Assembly: GCA_019348265.1 (NCBI GenBank)
Contig: JAHWJV010000007.1
Span: forward strand, 1-23,728
From: Gemmatimonadota bacterium
GTDB lineage: Bacteria > Gemmatimonadota > Gemmatimonadetes > Longimicrobiales > Longimicrobiaceae
Direction: 5' to 3'
DNA: 23,728 bases
The position numbers and the translations under genes were made by a program. Every line of letters begins with the position of its first letter. Positions within the stretch are counted from its first letter, which is position 1. Below are positions 15,949 through 23,728 of the stretch, piece by piece. The notes beneath the pieces are model-generated. The model was not told the origin of the DNA. It was given only the letters and a program-made list of their open reading frames with translations, and did not search any database.

Positions 15949-16734
15949 ATGCAACTCGAAGGACGGGTCGCCCTGGTGACCGGCGCCGGCTCCGGGATCG
16001 GTAAGGCGGCCGCCCTCCTGCTGGCCAGGGAAGGGGCCAGGGTGGCGGCGCTCAGCCGCACCGAGGAGGAGCTCCAGAAAACGGTGCGGGAGATCGAGGA
16101 TGCGGGGGGCGAGGGGATGGTGGTCACCGCCGACACCTCGAAGCCCGATCAGATGGAGGGTGCCATTCGCCAGATCGTCGAGCGTTGGGATCGGCTCGAC
16201 ATCGTCTTCGCGAACGCCGGCGTCAACGGGGTATGGGCCCCGATCGAGGAGCTCGACCCGGAGGAGTGGGACAAGACGATGGCGATCAACCTGAAGGGGA
16301 CCTTCCTGACGTTGAAATACGCGGTGCCGCACCTGAAGAAGCGCGGCGGCTCCGTGATCGTGAACGCCTCCATCAACGGTACGCGAGTCTTCAGCAACAC
16401 CGGCGCGACCGCCTACGCCTCGTCCAAGGCGGGGCAGCTCGCGTTCACCAAGATGATGGCGCTGGAGCTGGCCCGGGATAAGGTTCGAGTGAACGTGATC
16501 TGTCCCGGCGCGATCGAGACCAGCATCGACGACAACACGGAGCACCGGGACATCGATCATCTCGGAGTTCCGGTCGAGTTCCCCAAGGGGTGGCACCCTC
16601 TGCGCGGCAAGCCGGGGAGCTCCGAGGACGTCGCCCAGGTGGTGCTCTTCCTCGCGTCCGATGCGGCGGTCCATATCACCGGCACCGAGATGTGGGTCGA
16701 CGGCGGCGAGAGCCTCATCAGCATCCATGGATAG
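15949..16734 (+). CDS. Short-chain dehydrogenase/reductase (SDR), classical type
   Basis: The 261-residue protein has the full classical SDR set: TGAGSGIG cofactor motif (residues 11-18), NAG (89-91), Asn114 in AINLKG, Ser141 in VNASINGT, YxxxK at Tyr156/Lys160, and a C-terminal FLASDAAVHITGTEMWVDGG. It uses NAD(H) or NADP(H) on an alcohol or ketone. Similarity of phrase suggests the glucose-1-dehydrogenase / 3-oxoacyl-ACP-reductase-like branch, but the substrate is unknown. GGAGGG lies 5 bases before the chosen ATG; an in-frame ATG four codons earlier has no such site. The last eight bases overlap the start of the next gene, and it leads an operon of four overlapping genes. Confidence 0.94.
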   Translation: MQLEGRVALVTGAGSGIGKAAALLLAREGARVAALSRTEEELQKTVREIEDAGGEGMVVTADTSKPDQMEGAIRQIVERWDRLDIVFANAGVNGVWAPIEELDPEEWDKTMAINLKGTFLTLKYAVPHLKKRGGSVIVNASINGTRVFSNTGATAYASSKAGQLAFTKMMALELARDKVRVNVICPGAIETSIDDNTEHRDIDHLGVPVEFPKGWHPLRGKPGSSEDVAQVVLFLASDAAVHITGTEMWVDGGESLISIHG

Positions 16735-16921
16735 GAACCCGAAGGACCCGAGCGGCGACGCCGCCCCGGACCCGGTGGACGAGACGTCCGAGGAGTCGTT
16801 CCCGGCCAGCGACTCACCGTCGTGGACTCCCGTCACCCACGCGGGCAAGCCGGCCCACGAGCCGGCGCCGGACGGCGACGACCCGGAAGGAGGCATCGGT
16901 GAAGATTCTCCTGGTAAATGA
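16727..16921 (+). CDS. Small acidic protein with conserved SFPASDSPSWTP motif
   Basis: This 64-residue, very hydrophilic protein is rich in Asp, Glu, Pro and Gly. Its only recognisable part is DETSEESFPASDSPSWTPV (residues 19-37). The same short motif, usually FPASDPPSWT, recurs in many otherwise unrelated small bacterial hypothetical proteins, so this is probably a real gene of unknown role and likely intrinsically disordered. It starts with ATG overlapping the SDR stop by eight bases and overlaps the OsmC-like gene by 23 bases. It has no ribosome site of its own beyond what coupling to the SDR gene would provide. Confidence 0.8.
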   Translation: MDRNPKDPSGDAAPDPVDETSEESFPASDSPSWTPVTHAGKPAHEPAPDGDDPEGGIGEDSPGK

Positions 16922-17273
16922 TCAGCGGCTCCGCATCGACGGCGGGGCCGGCCCGCTCACCATCGAGGCCGACTCGGCCGAGATGCAGTACTCGCCCTTC
17001 CACATGCTCGCCAGCGGCCTGGGCATGTGCATCTACTCCGTCCTTCGCTCCTGGGGGACCAACGCGAAGCTGAGCGGAGAGGACCTGGCGATCGAGGTCG
17101 AGTGGACGTTCGTGGAGGACCCGCATCGGGTCGGCGAGTTCGTCGTCGAGGTCGTGTGGCCCTCGCTCCCGGAGAATCGGCGCACCGCTGCGGAGCGTGC
17201 CGCCCACCTCTGCACGGTCCACAAGACCTTTCAGCACAGTCCGCAGATCCACACGCGGGTACGGGCAGCGTGA
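16899..17273 (+). CDS. OsmC-like family protein
   Basis: The 124-residue protein has the OsmC pattern: a short beta-rich start, AEMQYSPFHMLASGLGMCIYSVLRSW with Cys44 at the start of the central helix, a beta-strand region, and Cys105 in AAHLCTVHKTFQHSP. The two cysteines correspond to the reactive pair that reduces organic peroxides in OsmC/Ohr proteins. The YhfA-like CTVHKT phrase suggests the broader family rather than Ohr itself. It is shorter than typical OsmC (about 140), lacking part of the N-terminus. GTG at 16899 is chosen because GGAGG lies 5 bases upstream. Its stop overlaps the next start (GTGA), so it is coupled to the DCC gene. Confidence 0.85.
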   Translation: MKILLVNDQRLRIDGGAGPLTIEADSAEMQYSPFHMLASGLGMCIYSVLRSWGTNAKLSGEDLAIEVEWTFVEDPHRVGEFVVEVVWPSLPENRRTAAERAAHLCTVHKTFQHSPQIHTRVRAA

Positions 17274-17725
17274 GCTTCCCCGTCGTTCGCTTCGTCTTCG
17301 GGGGGCAGGAGGCGCAGGGCGCCGGCTCGGGCCGCCCGTACACGGTGGTGTGGGATGGGACCTGCAAGACGTGCCGGAAGCTGGTTACCCTGCTGGAGAA
17401 GTGGGACACCGGCAAACAGCTCGAGACGCTGCCGTCCCAGAACACCAGCGTCTTCTCCCGCTTCCCCTGGATCCCCGCCGAAGCTTACGCGGAGGCGGTG
17501 CAGCTCATCGGGCCAGGTGGGCAGACCTGGCAGGGTGCGGGTGCGATCGAGAAGCTCCTCGAGATCCTTCCCCACGGAGCCTGGCTCGGCTGGGTCTTCG
17601 ACCTGCCGTACATGGGAACCGCTCTCGACCGCTTCTACCGCTGGTTCGCGCGGAACCGCTACCGCTTCGGCTGCGGTGAGCACTGCCAGTCACGCCCCGT
17701 GAAGCTGGAGTTCGGGGACCAGTAG
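17270..17725 (+). CDS. DCC-family (DUF393) thiol-disulfide oxidoreductase-like protein
   Basis: The 151-residue protein contains VVWDGTCKTCRKLV (residues 26-39), the DGxCxxC signature of the DUF393/DCC family, with Cys32 and Cys35 in a thioredoxin-like arrangement. The middle part, PWIPAEAYAEAVQLIGP and GAGAIEKLLEILPHGAWLG, matches the family's usual continuation, and a basic YRWFARNRYRFGCGEHC tail adds further cysteines. It is presumed to handle thiol-disulfide exchange; no membrane segment is obvious. GTG at 17270 overlaps the OsmC stop by four bases and is preferred to a far upstream ATG at 17027 inside the OsmC gene. The TAG stop is immediately followed by an AGTGCGAA repeat. Confidence 0.88.
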   Translation: MSFPVVRFVFGGQEAQGAGSGRPYTVVWDGTCKTCRKLVTLLEKWDTGKQLETLPSQNTSVFSRFPWIPAEAYAEAVQLIGPGGQTWQGAGAIEKLLEILPHGAWLGWVFDLPYMGTALDRFYRWFARNRYRFGCGEHCQSRPVKLEFGDQ

Positions 17726-17757
17726 TGCGAAAGTGCGAAGGTGATATTACCTTCGCA
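17724..17757. repeat. AGTGCGAA repeat with 9-bp hairpin after the DCC gene
   Basis: The stop codon runs straight into AGTGCGAA AGTGCGAA. Then TGCGAAGGT (17734-17742) pairs perfectly with ACCTTCGCA (17749-17757) around GATATT. This probably ends the SDR-to-DCC transcript, though no T-run follows. It shares its unit with the repeats at 10223, 14173 and 15262. The rest of the gap to 17916 shows no convincing gene or promoter. Confidence 0.8.
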
Positions 17758-17916
17758 GACACTCCCTCGCGCCAGATTTCCCGCGTCCAGCCCTCGCGCC
17801 GCTCGACGGTGATCAAGGCGCAGCGCCGCTGAACCAGCATCCCGACGCTGGCCGGCCCGCGATCGCATCGAGCCCTGCCCTCCGCGGCGCGGCGCAGCCG
17901 ATAACCACTCGGTAGC

Positions 17917-20900
17917 ATGACCCATCCGAGCCCACGACAGCCACTCGCACCGCCGAACGCCCGCTCCGGATCGCCTGGCCGACTCCGTCAGCGGGCACTC
18001 CCGTGGGCGCTGTCAGCACTGCCGCTTCTGGTCGTCCTCAGCTCGTGCGAGCCTTCAGCGGAGGACCTTTACGCCGGCGAGCTGCCGGAGCGCGTCGACT
18101 TCAACTTTCACGTGAAGCCGATTCTCTCCGACCGCTGCTTCGCCTGCCATGGTCCGGACGGGAACGCCCGCAGGGCCGACCTGAGGCTCGATACCGAGGA
18201 CGGGATCCGGGCGGTGGCCCGCTCTGGCCTGTTCGGCGGGAGTGAGCTGCTGCATCGCATCGTCTCCGGCGACTCCGCCGAGGTGATGCCGCCGCGCGAG
18301 TCCGGGCTCCTGCTTTCCGACTACGAGAAGGCGGTGCTTGCCAGGTGGGTCGATCAGGGCGCGGAGTACAAGCCGCACTGGTCGTTCATGGCCCCGGTGA
18401 AGCTGGCGCCTCCGGCCGTAAAGGACGCTCGATGGGCGAAGAGCCCCATCGATCGGTTCGTGCTCGCCCGGCTCGAGCGCGAGGGGCTGAAACCCTCCCC
18501 TGAGGCGGACCGGGAACGGCTCATCCGACGCGTGACCTACGACCTGACGGGACTCCCTCCCACGATTCCTGAGGTCGACGCCTTCCTGGCCGACCGCTCT
18601 CCGAACGCTTACGAGAAGCTGGTCGACCGACTGCTTTCCAGCCCGGCGTATGGAGAGCGGATGGCCTCGGAGTGGCTGGACCTGGCGCGCTACGCGGACT
18701 CGCACGGCTATCAGGACGACGGGATCCACTACCAGTGGCGCTGGCGGGACTGGGTGATCCAATCGTTCAACCGGAACCAGCGGTACGACGAGTTCATCAC
18801 CTGGCAGCTCGCCGGGGACCTGCTGCCCCACGCCACCCGGGAGCAGATTCTCGCCACCGGCTTCAACCGAAATCACCCGCAGAGCGCGGAGGGCGGGATC
18901 GTCGACGAGGAGTATCGCGTCGAGTACGTCTCCGACCGGGTGACCACCGTCGGACGCGGGCTCATCGGCCTCTCGATGGACTGTGCCCGCTGTCACGACC
19001 ACAAGTACGATCCCATCACCCAGAAGGACTTCTTCCGGCTCTTCGGCTTCTTCAACAACGTCGACGAGATCGGCCTGGGAGCGATCGACGGCAACAACGG
19101 GCCCGTCCTGCTGCTTCCCGACGACACCACGGAACGAAAGCTCGTCGCCATTCGCCAGAGATCCCGGGCGCTGGCGAAGGAGCTACAGGCGTATCGCACC
19201 AGGGTGGCCAGCGACACCGGCTACCTGCGCGTCGCGCGGGCGGCGCGCCCTGAGCTGGCGATGGGGCTGATCGGGCACTTCCCGTTCGATGAGGTGGAGC
19301 GGAAGAAGGAGGTTCCTCCGCGCGCCGGGGCGGCGAAGGCGGGGGTCGAGGAGGATCCGGTCTGGACGGCGCCGAACCTGGCGGACCCGAAGCATCCCGC
19401 CTCCCTCCGAGGGAAGCAGCCGCTGGTGCCCGGCAAGCTGTCCAACGCCTTCGCGGCGACCGAAGGGGCCCTCTGGAGTGTCGACGAGGCGTATGTCTTC
19501 GACCGGCCCAATCCGTTCTCGCTGGCCGTCTGGGTCCACCCCACCAAGCCCCAGGAGCGCGCGCCGATCCTGATCCGCGCTATGGCGGACAACGGCGGCG
19601 CGAACCGCGGTTACGAGCTCAACCTGCTCGGCGGCAAGGTGTTCGTCGCGCTGATGCACGTGCGCTCCGACGATGCGATCCGGGTGCAGACCAGGGCTGC
19701 GGTGCCGGTGAACGCGTGGACGCACCTGGGCGTGACTTACGACGGCACCGCGCGCGCGGCGGGGCTCAAGGTTTACATCAACGGGCGCCCGGTCGCCGTG
19801 GACGTGCTCTCGGACGACCTGCGGCGGACCTTCGTGCCCGAGTCTACGCTCAGCGCGCGGCGGCCGCCGCCCCTCCAGATCGGCGGCAAGCGGGTCGGGT
19901 CGGAGGTCGCTTCCTTCGACAACGGCCGGATGGACGACGTGCGTATCTACGACCGGCCGCTCGCGGCCGCGGAGATGGCGCGGCTGGCGGGGTCCATCGC
20001 TCCGGGTGCGATGAGCGGCCCCGACCTCGTCGAGCTGCACCAGCTGACACGCGACCGGGAGTATGCGCGGCGCGCCGCGGCTCTGCGCGCGAGCATCAGG
20101 GAGGAGACCGAGCTCCTGCGAGGGGTAGAGGACGTAATGGTGATGCGGGAGCGTCGGACGCTGCGCCCCACGCACCTGCTGAAGCGCGGCGCCTACGATG
20201 CCCCGGCGGAACGGGTGCGGCCTGGCACGCCGGCGAGCTTGCTTCCCTTCCCTGCCGACCTTCCGCGCAACCGTCTCGGCCTCGCCCGATGGCTCTTCGC
20301 TACGGAGAACCCGCTCACGGCCCGGGTCGCCGTCAACCGCTACTGGCAGATGCTGTTCGGGACCGGGCTGGTGAAGACCGCCGACGACTTCGGCAACCAG
20401 GGCGAGCTCCCCTCCCATCCCGAGCTGCTCGACCATCTGGCCGTGACCTACCGGGAGTCGGGGTGGGACACGAAGGCGATGTTGCGGTCGATCGTGACCT
20501 CCTCCACCTACCGGCAGTCGGCGAAGGTCACCCCCGAGCTGCAGACGCGCGACCCCGAGAACCGGCTGCTGGCGCGTGGCCCGAGTCACCGACTGCCGGC
20601 CGAGATGATCCGCGACGGGGCGCTGGCCGCCAGCGGGCTGCTCGTGCACACCGTCGGCGGCCCGGGTACGAGGCCGTACCAGCCGGAAGGGCTCTGGGAG
20701 GAGAAGTCGGCCGGGCGCGGCGCGCTCGCGAAGTACGTGCAGGATCACGGCGACGGCCTGTACCGCCGCAGCATGTATACGCTCTGGAAGCGCAGCTCTC
20801 CCCCGCCGATGCTGATGACCTTCGACGCGACGGAGCGGAACGTGTGCACGGTGCGGCGTGCGCGCACCAACACCCCTCCGCAGGCGCTCGGGCTGTTGAA

Positions 20901-21219
20901 TGATCCGCAGTTCGTCGAGGCAGCGCGGGTGCTGGCCGAGCGGATGATCGCCGAAGGCGGAACCGGGCCGGATGGGCGGCTCCGCTACGGGTTCCGTGCG
21001 GTCAATTCCCGCTCGCCATCCCAGCGCGAGCTGCAGGTGCTGCGCTCGCTGTACGGCCGTCACCATGCCCGGATGCAGGAGAAGGGCGCCGGTGCGCGCG
21101 GCCTGCTGCAGGTGGGCGAGGCGAAGTCCCGCGCGGGCCTGGACGCCGCCGAGGTCGCGGCCTACACGCTGGTCGCCAACGCTCTGCTGAACACCGACGA
21201 ATTCGTCACCAAGCGCTAG
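17917..21219 (+). CDS. PSD1-type lipoprotein: cytochrome c site, DUF1549, LamG and DUF1553
   Basis: The 1100-residue exported protein starts with a hydrophobic signal ending LSSC (probable lipid-acceptor Cys44). A planctomycete-type cytochrome c domain follows, with heme site CFACH (74-78) and MPPRESG, where the Met may be the second heme ligand. DUF1549 covers about 176-371 and includes a second CxxCH (CARCHDHKYDP, 356-360). A LamG/concanavalin-like domain covers about 508-690 (VWVHPT, GLKVYINGRP, RMDDVRIYDRPL). DUF1553 covers about 784-1095 (NPLTARVAVNRYWQMLFG, TNTPPQALGLLNDP). The biochemical role of this family is unproven; LamG suggests carbohydrate binding and the hemes suggest redox chemistry outside the cytoplasm. 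The ATG lacks a good ribosome site. The DUF1501 gene follows after 13 bases, the standard pairing. Confidence 0.95.
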   Translation: MTHPSPRQPLAPPNARSGSPGRLRQRALPWALSALPLLVVLSSCEPSAEDLYAGELPERVDFNFHVKPILSDRCFACHGPDGNARRADLRLDTEDGIRAVARSGLFGGSELLHRIVSGDSAEVMPPRESGLLLSDYEKAVLARWVDQGAEYKPHWSFMAPVKLAPPAVKDARWAKSPIDRFVLARLEREGLKPSPEADRERLIRRVTYDLTGLPPTIPEVDAFLADRSPNAYEKLVDRLLSSPAYGERMASEWLDLARYADSHGYQDDGIHYQWRWRDWVIQSFNRNQRYDEFITWQLAGDLLPHATREQILATGFNRNHPQSAEGGIVDEEYRVEYVSDRVTTVGRGLIGLSMDCARCHDHKYDPITQKDFFRLFGFFNNVDEIGLGAIDGNNGPVLLLPDDTTERKLVAIRQRSRALAKELQAYRTRVASDTGYLRVARAARPELAMGLIGHFPFDEVERKKEVPPRAGAAKAGVEEDPVWTAPNLADPKHPASLRGKQPLVPGKLSNAFAATEGALWSVDEAYVFDRPNPFSLAVWVHPTKPQERAPILIRAMADNGGANRGYELNLLGGKVFVALMHVRSDDAIRVQTRAAVPVNAWTHLGVTYDGTARAAGLKVYINGRPVAVDVLSDDLRRTFVPESTLSARRPPPLQIGGKRVGSEVASFDNGRMDDVRIYDRPLAAAEMARLAGSIAPGAMSGPDLVELHQLTRDREYARRAAALRASIREETELLRGVEDVMVMRERRTLRPTHLLKRGAYDAPAERVRPGTPASLLPFPADLPRNRLGLARWLFATENPLTARVAVNRYWQMLFGTGLVKTADDFGNQGELPSHPELLDHLAVTYRESGWDTKAMLRSIVTSSTYRQSAKVTPELQTRDPENRLLARGPSHRLPAEMIRDGALAASGLLVHTVGGPGTRPYQPEGLWEEKSAGRGALAKYVQDHGDGLYRRSMYTLWKRSSPPPMLMTFDATERNVCTVRRARTNTPPQALGLLNDPQFVEAARVLAERMIAEGGTGPDGRLRYGFRAVNSRSPSQRELQVLRSLYGRHHARMQEKGAGARGLLQVGEAKSRAGLDAAEVAAYTLVANALLNTDEFVTKR

Positions 21220-21232
21220 ACGAGGCTGAGCC

Positions 21233-22723
21233 ATGGCTGACAAGGACTTCCCCTGCGGTTGCTTCAACCCCGTGTCACGGCGCCGCTTCCTGGCCGAGAT
21301 CAGCCTCGGGATGGGCAGCGCCGCCCTGGGCTCTCTGCTCGCACCCGGGAGCATCTTCGGAGGCGGCGGGGTAGGCGGCACCGGCACGGGGGCGATGGCG
21401 GGCGGCGAGGAGGTCATCCTCGGAAGACCACACTTCGCCCCACGCGCCAAGCGCGTCATCTACCTTTTCCAGAGCGGCGGCCCCTCGCACCTGGAGCTGT
21501 TCGACCACAAGCCGCTTCTCCAGAAGATGAACGGCGAAGAGCTCCCGGAGTCCGTACGCGGGGAGCAGCGGCTGACGGCCATGTCAGCCGGACAGGGGGC
21601 GTTTCCGCTTGCCGGCGCCCAGTTCGGTTTCACGCAACGGGGCGAGAGCGGGCTCTGGGTGAGCGAGCTGATGCCTCACACGGCGAACATCGCGGACGAG
21701 CTCTGCTTCGTCCAGTCGATGTACACCGAGGCGATCAACCACGACCCCGCGATCACCTTCTTCCAGACCGGCTCTCAGCTGCCCGGCCGTCCGTCGATCG
21801 GGTCGTGGCTCAGCTACGGCCTCGGCAGCGAGAACAAGAACCTCCCCTCCTTCTGCGTACTGCTCTCGCGCGGCCGGCAGGGTGATCAGCCCATCTACTC
21901 GCGACTCTGGGGAACCGGGTTCCTCCCGTCGGAGCACCAGGGCGTGCAGTTCCGCTCCGGGGAAGACCCCGTCCTTTACCTCAACGACCCCGCTGGGGTG
22001 GACGGGCAGGACCGGCGCGTTCTCCTGGATCACGTTGCGGAGCTGAATGGGCTGCAGCAGGACGAGTTCAACGATCCGGAGATCGCAGCTCGCATAGCCC
22101 AGTACGAGATGGCGTACCGGATGCAGACCTCGGTACCCGAAGCGATGGCCGTCGCCGGCGAGCCGGACCACATCTACGAGATGTACGGCGAGGACTCGCG
22201 GACCCCGGGCACGTACGCCGCGAACTGCCTGCTCGCGCGGCGGCTCGCCGAGCGCGACGTCCGCTTCATCCAGCTCTACCACCTCGGATGGGACCAGCAC
22301 GGCAACCTCCCCAGGGACCTACCCACCATGGCCAGGAGCGTGGACCAGGCGTCCGCGGCCCTGGTCAGGGACCTGAAGCAGCGCGGGATGCTCGAGGATA
22401 CGCTGGTCATCTGGGGCGGCGAGTTCGGACGGACCGCGTACTCGCAGGGGAAGCTCACCAGGGAGAACTACGGACGCGACCACCACCCGCGCTGCTTCAC
22501 CATGTGGATGGCGGGCGGCGGGGTGAAGCCCGGGATGGTTTACGGCCAGACGGACGACTTCGGCTACAACATCGCCCAAAACCCGGTGCACGTGCATGAC
22601 TTCCAGGCCACGCTGCTGCACCTGCTGGGCATCGACCACGAAAAGCTCACCTACAAATACCAGGGACGGCGGTTCCGCCTCACCGACGTGGAAGGCAAAG
22701 TGGTGAAGGGGATCCTCGCCTGA
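21233..22723 (+). CDS. DUF1501 family protein with twin-arginine signal
   Basis: The 496-residue protein has an N-terminal SRRRFLAE followed by a glycine/alanine hydrophobic run (residues 15-40), a Tat-type signal. The body has DUF1501 marks: VIYLFQSGGPSHLELFDHKP, EAINHDPAITFFQTGS, GRPSIGSWLSYGLG, YHLGWDQHGNLP, LVIWGGEFGRT, GRDHHPRCFTMWMAGGGVKPG and LLHLLGIDH. The fold is sulfatase / alkaline-phosphatase-like, and the conserved His, Asp and Gly clusters could bind metal, but no reaction is established. It is exported folded and probably works with the PSD1 lipoprotein encoded 13 bases upstream; the pair occurs side by side in many Planctomycetes and Verrucomicrobia. Length is as expected for the family. 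Confidence 0.95.
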   Translation: MADKDFPCGCFNPVSRRRFLAEISLGMGSAALGSLLAPGSIFGGGGVGGTGTGAMAGGEEVILGRPHFAPRAKRVIYLFQSGGPSHLELFDHKPLLQKMNGEELPESVRGEQRLTAMSAGQGAFPLAGAQFGFTQRGESGLWVSELMPHTANIADELCFVQSMYTEAINHDPAITFFQTGSQLPGRPSIGSWLSYGLGSENKNLPSFCVLLSRGRQGDQPIYSRLWGTGFLPSEHQGVQFRSGEDPVLYLNDPAGVDGQDRRVLLDHVAELNGLQQDEFNDPEIAARIAQYEMAYRMQTSVPEAMAVAGEPDHIYEMYGEDSRTPGTYAANCLLARRLAERDVRFIQLYHLGWDQHGNLPRDLPTMARSVDQASAALVRDLKQRGMLEDTLVIWGGEFGRTAYSQGKLTRENYGRDHHPRCFTMWMAGGGVKPGMVYGQTDDFGYNIAQNPVHVHDFQATLLHLLGIDHEKLTYKYQGRRFRLTDVEGKVVKGILA

Positions 22724-22788
22724 GAGAGATGAAGGCGAATCGCTCCCATCGGACGGATCTCCTGCAGCGGCGGGTGGGTCTATCGTCG

Positions 22789-22840
22789 GGCCGCTCACGG
22801 CCTTTCGGCCTTCCATCGGGCTACCGGGCGTCGCCCTTTT
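22789..22840 (+). terminator. Possible weak terminator region after the DUF1501 gene
   Basis: Two short hairpins follow the DUF1501 stop: GGCCG-ctca-CGGCC with TTT (22789-22805), and GGGC-gtc-GCCC with TTTT (22826-22840). Either could end transcription or only attenuate it before the downstream DUF2231 gene. Stems are short, so this is tentative. Confidence 0.4.
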
Positions 22841-22859
22841 CCGCTGCGGGGAGCCGCGG

Positions 22860-23728
22860 ATGAGGCACGTCGCGCACCGTCTCATCGAACGGCACCGGGA
22901 GCGCCTGCCCGAATGGAGCCGGCCCCGGGTCTGGGCGATGCTCGGGTTCGCCTTCCTCGTCGCTCTGACGCTGACGGCGCTGATGCTGGTGGATCTGCGG
23001 AACCCGCCGGACCTGCTGCGCTTCATCGGCCGCTTCCATCCGATGATCGTGCACTTCCCCATCGGGTTGATCCTGCTCGCGGCGATTCTCGAGATCCTGG
23101 CGCTCGTGTACCGCCCCTTCCGGGTGCTCCGGCACTCGACGGCGGTGGTCCTCTTCCTGGGGGCGCTCAGCGCGGTGGCCGCGGTGGTCGCCGGGTACCT
23201 GCTCTCGCTGGAGGGCGGGTACGAGCCGCGGCTCGTCCGTACGCACTTCTGGCTCGGGGTCTCGGTAGCCGCGAGTGCGGTGGTGGCGACCGCGCTGAAA
23301 ATCCGCGCGCAGCGTCGCCATCGACGAGGGCTCGACCGCCTCTACGCCGGAGTGCTGGCGGCCTCCGTGGCCGCGCTCCTGCTCGCCGGCCACGTGGGAG
23401 GATCGCTCACGCACGGGCAGGGATACCTCACGCAGTACCTGCCCGCTCCCCTGAAGAGTGCCCTCGGCCCGAGCGAAGCGCAGGCTTCGCGCACGCGCAT
23501 CACGAACATCGACTCCGCCTACGTCTTTCGGGATCTGGTCATGCCGGTGCTCGAGGCGAGATGCACCTCCTGCCACAACGAGAGCAAGGTGAAAGGCGGT
23601 CTGCGCCTCGACTCGCCGGAGCTGATCATGAAAGGCGGGAACAACGGCGCGGTCATCGTCGCGGGCAGCCCGGACGAAAGCGAGCTGCTGCGCCGCATCA
23701 CCCTGTCGCCGAGCGCGAAGGGAGCGAT
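22860..23728 (+). CDS. DUF2231 membrane protein fused to a cytochrome c site, 3' end outside window
   Basis: The frame is open from ATG 22860 to the right edge (289 codons), with GGGGAG 6 bases upstream of the start. Residues about 25-180 contain four or five transmembrane segments and the DUF2231 phrase GRFHPMIVHFPIGLILLAAILEIL, with paired histidines (His60, His65) that may hold heme. More membrane helices follow (VVLFLGALSAVAAVVAGYLL, HFWLGVSVAASAVVATA, YAGVLAASVAALLLAGHVGG). Then comes an exported cytochrome c site, CTSCH (235-239), followed by KGGLRLDS, as in PSD1 proteins. The protein looks like a membrane electron carrier for the PSD1/DUF1501 system, an inference from shared cytochrome type and position. 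The rest of the cytochrome domain and any further domains lie beyond the window. Confidence 0.88.
   Translation, partial: MRHVAHRLIERHRERLPEWSRPRVWAMLGFAFLVALTLTALMLVDLRNPPDLLRFIGRFHPMIVHFPIGLILLAAILEILALVYRPFRVLRHSTAVVLFLGALSAVAAVVAGYLLSLEGGYEPRLVRTHFWLGVSVAASAVVATALKIRAQRRHRRGLDRLYAGVLAASVAALLLAGHVGGSLTHGQGYLTQYLPAPLKSALGPSEAQASRTRITNIDSAYVFRDLVMPVLEARCTSCHNESKVKGGLRLDSPELIMKGGNNGAVIVAGSPDESELLRRITLSPSAKGA

Noticed and set aside
17760..17918. Minus-strand frame starting near 17918 reading MLVQRRCALITVERREGWTR
   Set aside because: The first 60 residues look vaguely protein-like, but the frame runs through the repeat and then antisense into the DCC gene, there is no ribosome site, and I know no matching family. 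It may be a remnant.
19183..21459. Long minus-strand open frame of 758 codons opposite the PSD1 gene
   Set aside because: It is antisense to well-conserved DUF1549/LamG/DUF1553 coding sequence and has an Arg/Pro/His-rich composition typical of shadow frames in GC-rich DNA.

Overview
The window is GC-rich, densely coded bacterial DNA with no rRNA, tRNA, CRISPR array or transposase that I could see. The gene content best fits an environmental, heavily secretory Gram-negative-type lineage, most likely Gemmatimonadota or a relative. It includes Ig-like and ZU5-like lipoproteins, twin DUF4097 proteins behind an ECF sigma factor, an S9D glutamyl-peptidase-like enzyme, and a PSD1/DUF1501/cytochrome c cluster of the kind known from Planctomycetes and Verrucomicrobia. 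The taxonomic call is inference from gene content, not from a marker gene.

Layout, left to right. A lipoprotein gene running off the left edge (minus) is divergent from a large S9 peptidase (plus). The peptidase ends in a strong hairpin that faces a minus-strand block: a YbjQ-family protein, then the two-gene unit of a Rieske-tailed FAD oxidoreductase and a HAD hydrolase. Next on the minus strand comes a regulatory operon read right to left: ECF sigma factor, zinc-finger anti-sigma factor, and two secreted DUF4097 beta-solenoid-like proteins. A MATE exporter follows. A plus-strand lipoprotein locus at 11988-12938 is broken by frame changes and ends in what looks like the tail of an unrelated beta-barrel gene. 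A small cysteine-rich secreted or membrane-anchored protein follows it.

The msrP-msrQ methionine sulfoxide repair pair (minus) is divergent from an RNA 2',3'-cyclic phosphodiesterase gene. A tightly overlapping plus-strand set follows: SDR oxidoreductase, a 64-residue acidic protein, an OsmC-like protein and a DCC-family thiol protein. The right end is a plus-strand cluster of PSD1 (cytochrome c, DUF1549, LamG, DUF1553), a Tat-exported DUF1501 protein, and a DUF2231 membrane protein fused to a cytochrome c site that runs off the right edge.

The most unusual signal is not a gene. Short purine-rich repeats of period 7 or 8 (AGTGCGAA-like, GGGAACAG-like, TCCGCTA-like), usually arranged as imperfect palindromes, sit at gene borders across the window. 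They often supply the neighbouring gene's stop codon. In one case a near-perfect 75-base palindrome lies in frame inside the start of msrQ and is translated as about 25 extra residues. This resembles, in concept, the Rickettsia palindromic elements that insert into reading frames.
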